DNA from: Anaerolineae bacterium | GTDB taxonomy: Bacteria > Chloroflexota > Anaerolineae > Aggregatilineales > JAFGMM01 | Assembly: GCA_027494055.1 (NCBI GenBank) | Contig: JAOSJO010000022.1 | Span: forward strand, 310,001 to 374,000 | DNA length: 64,000 nt | Direction of reading: 5' to 3' | Part shown: one piece after another, positions 58,573 through 64,000 of the stretch | Layout: each line of letters begins with the position of its first letter | How positions within the stretch are numbered: the stretch's first letter is position 1 | Made by a program: the position numbers and the translations under genes | The notes under the pieces: model-generated | What the model was told of the DNA's origin: nothing | Seen by the model: the letters and a program-made list of their open reading frames with translations, nothing else | Database searches by the model: none

Positions 58573-59610
58573 TCAGCGCCCATCGGGTCCGCTCACGCCC
58601 GCATCGTCGAACGTCGCCATCTCTTGCAGCGTGCGCATCGCCGCCTCCACGATGGGCATCGCCAGCGCCGCACCCGTCCCTTCGCCGAGGCGCATGTCGA
58701 GGTCGAGCAGCGGACTCAGCCCCAGCGCTTCGAGCGCGGCGATGTGGCCCGGCTCGACGCTGCGGTGCCCGGCGATGAGGTAGCCCTGCACGGCCGGCGC
58801 AAGCTGCACCGCGATGAGGGCCGCCGCCGTGCTGATGAGGCCGTCGATGAGGATGGGCACGCGCCGCGCCGCTGCGCCGAGCATCACGCCGGCCATCGCG
58901 CCGATCTCGAAGCCGCCGACCTTCGCCAGCGTGTCGCGCTCTGCCGGGGCGTTGACCGCCAGGGCGCGCGCGATCACGGCGACCTTGTGCTGAAGCTGTG
59001 CGTCGTCCACGCCCGTGCCGCGCCCGGTCACGGCGGTGGGGGCGCGCCCCGTGCGCGCCGCGATGATGGCGCTGGCGGCGGTCGTGTTGCCGATGCCCAT
59101 CTCCCCCACCGCCACGATGTCTAGCCCGCGCGCGACCTCGCGCGCCACGACATCGAGGCCCAACTGCACGCACCGGTCCGCCTGCGCCGCCGTCATCGCC
59201 GGGCCGGCGGTGAAGTCAGCGGTGCCGCGCGCGACCTTGCCGCGCACCAGGTCGGGGTGGTCATCGAAGTCCGCCGCCACGCCCGCATCGACCACCGTGA
59301 CGCGCGCGCCCACCTGCCGCGCCAGCACGTTGATCGCCGCCCCGCCGCGCAGGAAGTTCAGCACCATCTGCTGCGTCACCACCTGCGGGTACGCGCTGAC
59401 GCCCTGCGCCACCACGCCGTGGTCACCCGCGCAGACGATCACGGCGCGCCGCGCCGGCAGCCAATCCAGCCGCCCGGCAATCCCGGCCAGGCGGATCGAC
59501 AGCGCCTCCAGGCGGCCCAGCGCGCCGGGCGGCTTGGTCAGGGTCGCCTGCCGCGCCGCCGCCTGCCGCTGTGCGGCCTCGTCGAGGGGTGGGATGCCTG
59601 GGAGCTTCAT
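58573..59610 (-). CDS. cobT: Nicotinate-nucleotide--dimethylbenzimidazole phosphoribosyltransferase
   Basis: This 345-residue intact enzyme activates the lower-ligand base of cobalamin by forming alpha-ribazole phosphate from nicotinate mononucleotide. Typical motifs: CAGDHGVVAQGVSAYPQ, VTQQMVLNFLRGGAAINV, GEMGIGNTTAASAI, GRGTGVDD and the C-terminal catalytic Glu in RLGEGTGAALAMPI. It lies 31 bp after cobC and 32 bp before the methyltransferase on the same strand. Confidence 0.96.
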   Translation of the reverse strand: MKLPGIPPLDEAAQRQAAARQATLTKPPGALGRLEALSIRLAGIAGRLDWLPARRAVIVCAGDHGVVAQGVSAYPQVVTQQMVLNFLRGGAAINVLARQVGARVTVVDAGVAADFDDHPDLVRGKVARGTADFTAGPAMTAAQADRCVQLGLDVVAREVARGLDIVAVGEMGIGNTTAASAIIAARTGRAPTAVTGRGTGVDDAQLQHKVAVIARALAVNAPAERDTLAKVGGFEIGAMAGVMLGAAARRVPILIDGLISTAAALIAVQLAPAVQGYLIAGHRSVEPGHIAALEALGLSPLLDLDMRLGEGTGAALAMPIVEAAMRTLQEMATFDDAGVSGPDGR

Positions 59611-59641
59611 TGCTGTGCCTCTCTTCGCTCGGTGTGAGCGG

Positions 59642-60280
59642 TCACGCGCTGCTCATCGCGTGCGCGCCTTCGCTCACGGTGTCGAGGTGCGCGGTGTCGT
59701 TCAGCCGGTAGAGCACCGCGCCCCCGTCGTACAGGTGCAGCTCCGACAGCGAGGCGTTGTCCATCGCCAGGTTCCAGCGCCGGTCCGCCGGGATGTCGAG
59801 CGCGCGGCAGATCATGTCGCGCAGCGCGCCGCCGTGCGCCACGACGAGCACCGCCGCATCGTCGTGTGCGGCGATCACGGCGTCGAAGAAATCGCGCACG
59901 CGCGCGCTAAAGGCCGCCAGCGCCTCGCCGCCCGGCGGGGGCGTGTCCCGGTCCTGCTGCCACGCCGCCAGCGCTCCGGGATAGCGCGCGGCGATCTCGG
60001 CATAGGTCAGCCCCTCGAAGACGCCAAAGCGCATCTCGCGCAGGCGTGGATCATGGCGCACCGGGAGCTGGTGCGGCTCGGCAATGACAGTCGCCGTCTG
60101 CCCGGCGCGCCGGAGGTCGCTGGCGTAGATCGCGGTCAGTGGCTCGCGGGCCAGCCGCTGCGCCAGCGCCTGCGCCTGCTGCCAGCCGACCGCGTTCAGC
60201 GGGATGTCGGTCTGCCCCTGGTAGCGGCCTTGCGCGTTCCAGTCGGTCTCCCCGTGCCGGATGAGCAGGAGTCGCAGCAT
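59642..60280 (-). CDS. cobC: Histidine phosphatase, probable alpha-ribazole phosphatase
   Basis: This 212-residue phosphoglycerate-mutase-like phosphatase has the catalytic RHG in LLIRHGETDWN, the second Arg/His in YASDLRRAGQTA and VVAHGGALRDMI. Placement at the head of a cobT-cobS-cobU operon supports a role as alpha-ribazole-5'-phosphate phosphatase, although the family is broad. The frame is intact. I looked upstream for a cobalamin riboswitch and did not find a convincing B12 box. Confidence 0.88.
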   Translation of the reverse strand: MLRLLLIRHGETDWNAQGRYQGQTDIPLNAVGWQQAQALAQRLAREPLTAIYASDLRRAGQTATVIAEPHQLPVRHDPRLREMRFGVFEGLTYAEIAARYPGALAAWQQDRDTPPPGGEALAAFSARVRDFFDAVIAAHDDAAVLVVAHGGALRDMICRALDIPADRRWNLAMDNASLSELHLYDGGAVLYRLNDTAHLDTVSEGAHAMSSA

Positions 60281-60655
60281 AATGCCCTCGATGCTGGTCG
60301 GTGTGTCCTCGGCGCAAACAACGGAAGTATACCGGGCAACCGTGCGCCGGTCATCCTCTCGGCGGCGGGCAGGCCTTCTGCAAAGTCAGTGGGCTATGTT
60401 AGCATATGGCTTTGTTCCGTCTTGCCCTCACCCCTAAGTCTCCCTCTCCCACAAGGGGGAGAGGGGACTTCAAGCCACACAATTCCCCCTCGCCCCACTG
60501 TGGGAGAGGGGAGGCCGACCGAAGGTCGGCGGGGGTGAGGGGGAGGCAGCCGCGAGGGACTTTGCAACCGCCCTGAGCGCGCCGGCAAATTCCGTGATAT
60601 TTGCGCGGTTCGTGGTTAAACTACAAAGGTCAACGAGGCGACAGGCGAGCGACGC
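60281..60655. repeat. Divergent intergenic region with pyrimidine-tract palindromes
   Basis: About 375 bp without a gene separate cobC (-) and the ABC permease (+). Two palindromic elements stand out: tccctctccc-acaa-gggggagagggga at 60440-60468, and gccgacc-gaa-ggtcggc at 60514-60530, which recurs at 62013-62029. A run of ccctctccc/gggagaggg alternations fills 60435-60545. These are typical dispersed intergenic repeats. Confidence 0.75.
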
Positions 60656-61933
60656 ATGAGCTTTCGACACGTCTTCCTGACCGTCTTCAAGAAAGAGATG
60701 ACCGAACTGCTGCGCGACCGGCGCGCGTTGCTGTTTCTGCTCGCGCCGCCGTTCATCCTGCCGGCGCTCGCGCTGTGCGGCGGGCTGTTCGTCGGCGCGC
60801 AGGCGGTCAACTGGGCGACGCAGGGGTTCCCGATTGCGGTGGAAAACCCCGAAGCCGCGCCCGAACTGGCGGCGTGGCTGGAGGCGAGCGGGTCGCTGAA
60901 GCTGGTCGATCCCCCCGGCGACGAAGGCTGGGGCGACACGCTGCTCGTCCTCGCCTTCCCCGACGACTTCGCGGCGCGCGTCGCACGTGAGGAGACGGCC
61001 TCGGTGACGATGACCACCCACGACAGCACGTGGACGACCGGCCTCGCGGCGTCGGCGGTGCGCGGGGTGATCGCGCGCTACAACGCGGCGCTCATCGACG
61101 CGCGGCTCGCCGCGCGCGACCTGGACCGGAGCTGGCTCACCCCGGTGATCATCGGCGAGGCGCAGGCCCCGACCGAGGCGGTGGCGCAGGCGGTGGCCGT
61201 CGGTGGGGGCGAGGGCGGCGGCGCTGGCGGCCTGGGGGACCCCGGCGCGTTGAGCACGCTCTTCCTGCCGCTCGCGGTGACCTCTTGGCTGGTGGGCGGC
61301 GGCCTGGGCCTGATTGTCGATACGACGGTCGGCGAGAAGGAACGCCGCACGATGGAAGCGCTGCTGCTCACCCCTGCGAGCCGCCTGGGGATCGTGGCGG
61401 GGAAGCTGGCGGTGGTGTTCATCGCCTCGGTCGTCGTGATGAGCCTGTGGCTGGCGGAGGGCGTGCTGCTCTCGGTGGTGGTCGGCGCTGCGCCCGCGCT
61501 GCCGGCCATACAGGAGGGCGCGCTGAGCGTCGCCGACGTGCTCGTGCAGAGCGGCGCGCAGGTGGCGCGGCTGGTGTTCTACCTGGTGCTGCTCCTGCTC
61601 CCCTTCATCGTCATGCTCAACAGCCTGGTGATGGCGTGGTGCACCTTCGCCAGCGGCTACCGCGAGAGCAACCTGCTGCTGTTCGTGGTCCAGCTTGCGC
61701 TGCCAGCGTTGGTGATCCTCGCCGTGTTCAGCCTCCCGGCGGACGTGGGCGCGGGCTGGTACCTGACGCCGCTGTTCGGCACCGTGATCGCCATCCGCGA
61801 TCTATTCAGCGGCGTGCTGCTGCCCGCCAGGCTGGCGGTGGCGCTGCTGAGCGGCGTGGTGTACGCGGCGCTCGCAATGGCGCTGGCGGCCTACATCTAC
61901 TCGCGCGAGTGGGCGCTCGTGCGCGGGCTGTAG
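60656..61933 (+). CDS. ABC-2-type exporter permease (NatB-like)
   Basis: This 425-residue membrane protein has a first helix near residues 25-45 (ALLFLLAPPFILPALALCGGLF), a large extracytoplasmic domain of about 130 residues, then five to six helices (LSTLFLPLAVTSWLVGGGLGLIV, VVFIASVVVMSLWLAEGVLLSVV, VARLVFYLVLLLLPFIVML). The EKERRTMEALLLTPASR motif is typical of NatB/CcmB-like ABC-2 permeases. It would pair with an ATPase; the nearest, at 62398, is about 465 bp downstream behind a repeat-rich spacer, so the pairing is uncertain. The frame is intact. Confidence 0.9.
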   Translation: MSFRHVFLTVFKKEMTELLRDRRALLFLLAPPFILPALALCGGLFVGAQAVNWATQGFPIAVENPEAAPELAAWLEASGSLKLVDPPGDEGWGDTLLVLAFPDDFAARVAREETASVTMTTHDSTWTTGLAASAVRGVIARYNAALIDARLAARDLDRSWLTPVIIGEAQAPTEAVAQAVAVGGGEGGGAGGLGDPGALSTLFLPLAVTSWLVGGGLGLIVDTTVGEKERRTMEALLLTPASRLGIVAGKLAVVFIASVVVMSLWLAEGVLLSVVVGAAPALPAIQEGALSVADVLVQSGAQVARLVFYLVLLLLPFIVMLNSLVMAWCTFASGYRESNLLLFVVQLALPALVILAVFSLPADVGAGWYLTPLFGTVIAIRDLFSGVLLPARLAVALLSGVVYAALAMALAAYIYSREWALVRGL

Positions 61934-62397
61934 CGCAGCCTGCCGTGCCCCACAAACCCCACCTGATGTGGGCAGGCGAACCGGCGGTTCGCCCATCCTA
62001 TTCCGCACCACCGCCGACCGAAGGTCGGCGTCCACCTCGCACAAGGGGTTCAGGGGCGGACAGGGTTGAGTCTTGGCGCGAAATGAGTAGGGGCAAGGCA
62101 TGCCTTGCCCCTACCCGGAAAATCTTGAATATGTTGATCGGTGCTTGGAAGTTGCGTTTGCCTGTCCACCCCTAAATCCACAAGAGACGTGGGGAGCCAG
62201 ACGCCACATCTGTCACCCTCTTATAGCGTGACTCAGGCCCTGCCGGCGCGCAACCTTGACAACGCCACAGGGAGGTTGTATAACCTGCGCCGGTTGCCAT
62301 CAGGGAGACAAATTCAAGGGGGCGCACTGTGTAGGGTACACATTGTGCCTTTTCGTTGCGCGGGATCGCTTACGCCTGGTGTTCGGGAGCAGGTCGC
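61934..62397. repeat. Intergenic repeat cluster before the Gld-like genes
   Basis: About 464 bp without a gene contain three palindromes: ggcgaaccggcggttcgcc at 61975-61993 (core of the 22607 and 42133 elements), gccgaccgaaggtcggc at 62013-62029 (same as 60514-60530) and the perfect 28-bp gtaggggcaaggca-tgccttgcccctac at 62087-62114. I see no clear promoter for the ATPase gene. Confidence 0.8.
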
Positions 62398-63404
62398 ATG
62401 ATCGAAGTCGAACATCTCACCAAGCAGTACGGGTCGTTCACCGCCGTGGACGACATCAGCTTCGCCGCCGGGTCCGGCGAGATCGTCGGGTTCCTGGGGC
62501 CGAACGGCGCGGGAAAGACCACCACCATGCGCATCCTCACCGGCTTCATGCCGCCCACGAGCGGGCGCGCGTGGGTGGCAGGCTACGACGTGCTCGAAGA
62601 GTCGATGCTGGTGCGCAGCGTCGTCGGCTATCTGCCAGAGACCGTCCCCCTCTACCCGGATATGTCAGTGCGCGGGTACCTGGAGTTCATCGCCGAACTG
62701 CGCCGCGTCAGGGAGCGGGAGGCGCGCGTGATCGAGGTCATGGAGCGCGTGGCGCTGCTCGACCGCGCCGAGAGCCTGATCCGCAACCTGTCGAAAGGCC
62801 TACGGCAGCGCGTCGGGCTGGCGCAGGCGCTCGTCCACGACCCGCCGGTGCTCATCCTCGACGAGCCGACCATCGGCCTCGACCCACGCCAGGTTCTGGA
62901 GGTGCGCAGCCTGGTGCGCGAGCTGCGCGAAGGGCACACCGTCCTGTTCAGCACGCACATCCTCTCGGAGGCCGAGCAGGTCTGCGACCGGGTGCTCATC
63001 ATTGACCGGGGAAGATCATCGCCGAGGGGCCGCCGCAGACGCTGCGCGACCGCCTGCAGAAGGGCGGGCGCATCTTCGTGCGCCTCGGCGCGGTGGAGGG
63101 CGACGCGGCGGCGCTGCTCGCCGGCGTGCCCGCGGTGGCGAGTGTCGAGGCGATGGGCGACGGGTTTGTGATCACGGCGGCGGACTCGACCGACATCCGG
63201 CCCGCCATCGCCAGCGCCGTGACCGGCGCTGGCTGGTCGCTCCTCGAACTGCGCCCGCAGGCGATGACCCTGGAGGACATCTTCCTCGAAGTCACCGCGC
63301 ACACCGAAGCCGAGTCGGATGCGGAAGACGATGCGGGCGCGCCCGCAGCAGCAGACCGGGTTCCTGACGGGGACACTGAGACGGACACAGGAGGTGGGCA
63401 ATGA
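62398..63404 (+). CDS. ABC transporter ATPase (GldA/CcmA-like)
   Basis: This ABC-2-type ATP-binding subunit of about 336 residues has a frame change near 63012, where a G run seems one base short (DRG-K-IIAEG). Walker A is FLGPNGAGKTTTM, the signature is LSKGLRQRVGLAQAL, Walker B is VLILDEPTIGLD and the switch His is in FSTHILSEAEQ. The C-terminal part has a regulatory domain and an acidic tail. Its stop overlaps the permease start (ATGA at 63401-63404), giving the GldA-GldF order known from Bacteroidetes gliding and from many exporters. Confidence 0.93.
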
Positions 63405-64000
63405 GTAATGAACCGTCGATTGCCGCGCCGCGCCCGCCCTTGTTTGCCAACACGTGGGCGATCTTCAAGCGCGAACTGTACCAGTACTTCGTCTCGCCAA
63501 TTGCCTATTTCGTGGCCTTCGTGATGCTGCTGATCGCGGGGCTGCTTTTCGGCACGTACCTGCGCATCTGGGTCAACAACCAGCTTCCCGCCGACTCGAC
63601 GGCGGTGATCTCCTACGTGGCGTTCCTGACGGTCTTCATGGCCCCGCTGCTCACGATGCGCCTGCTCGCCGAAGAGAACCGCGAGGGGACGATAGAACTG
63701 CTGCTCACGTTGCCGATCCGCGATGTGGACATCGTGCTGGGTAAGTTCCTCGGCGCGTGGGCGTTCTACACCGTGGTCATCGCCGTGACGCTGGTCTACG
63801 AGTTCATCCTCACCTCCGTCGGGCAGCCCGACCAGGGCGCAGCGATTGCCGGCTACCTGGGCATCTGGCTGTACGGCGGCGCGGCGCTCGCCATCGGGCT
63901 GATGTTCTCCGCCATCACCGAGAACCAGATCGTGGCGGGGTTCCTCAGCCTGGCGATGCTGGTGATCCTCTTCCTGATCGACGCCTTTTCGATGTCGGTA
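63401..64000 (+). CDS. ABC-2-type permease (GldF-like), 3'-partial
   Basis: The first 200 residues of a membrane permease are seen; the gene continues beyond the window. A cytoplasmic N-terminus is followed by TWAIFKRELYQYFVSPIAYFVAFVMLLIAGLLFG and the EENREGTIELLLTLPIRDVDIVLGKFLGAW motif, which is typical of GldF/ABC-2 family members. Five membrane helices fall inside the window. The start at 63401 follows AGGAGGTGGGC and overlaps the ATPase stop. A GldG-like third gene is often next and would lie outside the window. Confidence 0.93.
   Translation, partial: MSNEPSIAAPRPPLFANTWAIFKRELYQYFVSPIAYFVAFVMLLIAGLLFGTYLRIWVNNQLPADSTAVISYVAFLTVFMAPLLTMRLLAEENREGTIELLLTLPIRDVDIVLGKFLGAWAFYTVVIAVTLVYEFILTSVGQPDQGAAIAGYLGIWLYGGAALAIGLMFSAITENQIVAGFLSLAMLVILFLIDAFSMSV

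Noticed and set aside
60281-60430. Possible cobalamin riboswitch upstream of cobC
   Set aside because: A short gcccactg-like stretch is present on the - strand, but I cannot find a B12 box or the expected paired stems.

Overview
The window is about 64 kb of GC-rich bacterial DNA. Gene content suggests a Chloroflexota-like (Anaerolineae-type) organism. The clues are a NACHT NTPase fused to a formylglycine-enzyme-like domain, LGFP-like and Clp-N repeat proteins, several multiheme cytochromes with NrfD/FeS partners, secreted Ig-like and PA14 proteins, and many short palindromic intergenic repeats. No rRNA or other taxonomic marker beyond sigA was available, so the assignment is an inference.

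Layout. 1-4 kb: the end of a CPBP protease and a large secreted SGNH-like protein with eight Ig-like repeats. 4.2-6.1 kb: DUF177-sigA operon behind a near-consensus promoter. 6.3-9.3 kb: housekeeping enzymes (rdgB, aldo/keto reductase, flavin-type oxidase, ferritin-like). 9.4-14.6 kb: a PP2C-like/beta-propeller fusion coupled to a hydrolase, and a secreted serine hydrolase. 14.7-18.1 kb: a membrane protein, an AbrB-Doc toxin-antitoxin pair, and a PfkB sugar kinase overlapping an aminoglycoside-phosphotransferase-like gene. 18.3 kb: tRNA-Glu. 18.5-22.6 kb: triple-PA14 protein, beta-propeller protein and an OmpR-type regulator. 24.2-33.2 kb: a six-gene respiratory cluster on the + strand with a 17-heme membrane cytochrome, FeS subunit, NrfD subunit, 52-residue membrane peptide, NapC/NrfH-like 11-heme cytochrome and secreted 9-heme cytochrome. 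33.4-35.7 kb: NACHT-FGE protein. 35.7-42 kb: deoxyhypusine-synthase-like protein, secreted protein, HAD phosphatase, nucleotide-sugar dehydrogenase, lipoprotein, isochorismatase. 42.4-54.7 kb: Clp-N protein, LGFP-like lipoprotein, PepF, S9 peptidase and a 1981-residue alpha-2-macroglobulin. 54.9-60.3 kb: thpR, a LOG-like protein and a cobalamin nucleotide-loop operon with an embedded methyltransferase. 60.7-64 kb: ABC-2 export genes, including a Gld-like ATPase/permease pair that runs off the end.

The most interesting system is the multiheme cluster. Its order (high-heme membrane cytochrome, FeS, NrfD, tiny membrane subunit) resembles the Hmc-type transmembrane redox complexes of sulfate reducers, but two further multiheme cytochromes follow and no molybdopterin subunit is visible. 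It would be expected to link the quinone pool to external or periplasmic electron carriers.

A strong caveat: more than thirty reading-frame breaks cut otherwise well-conserved genes. Several fall in G or C runs, while the 46.3-57 kb segment is free of them. Uneven assembly indels explain this better than mass gene decay. For broken genes I give the span of the reconstructed gene and say where the frame changes.
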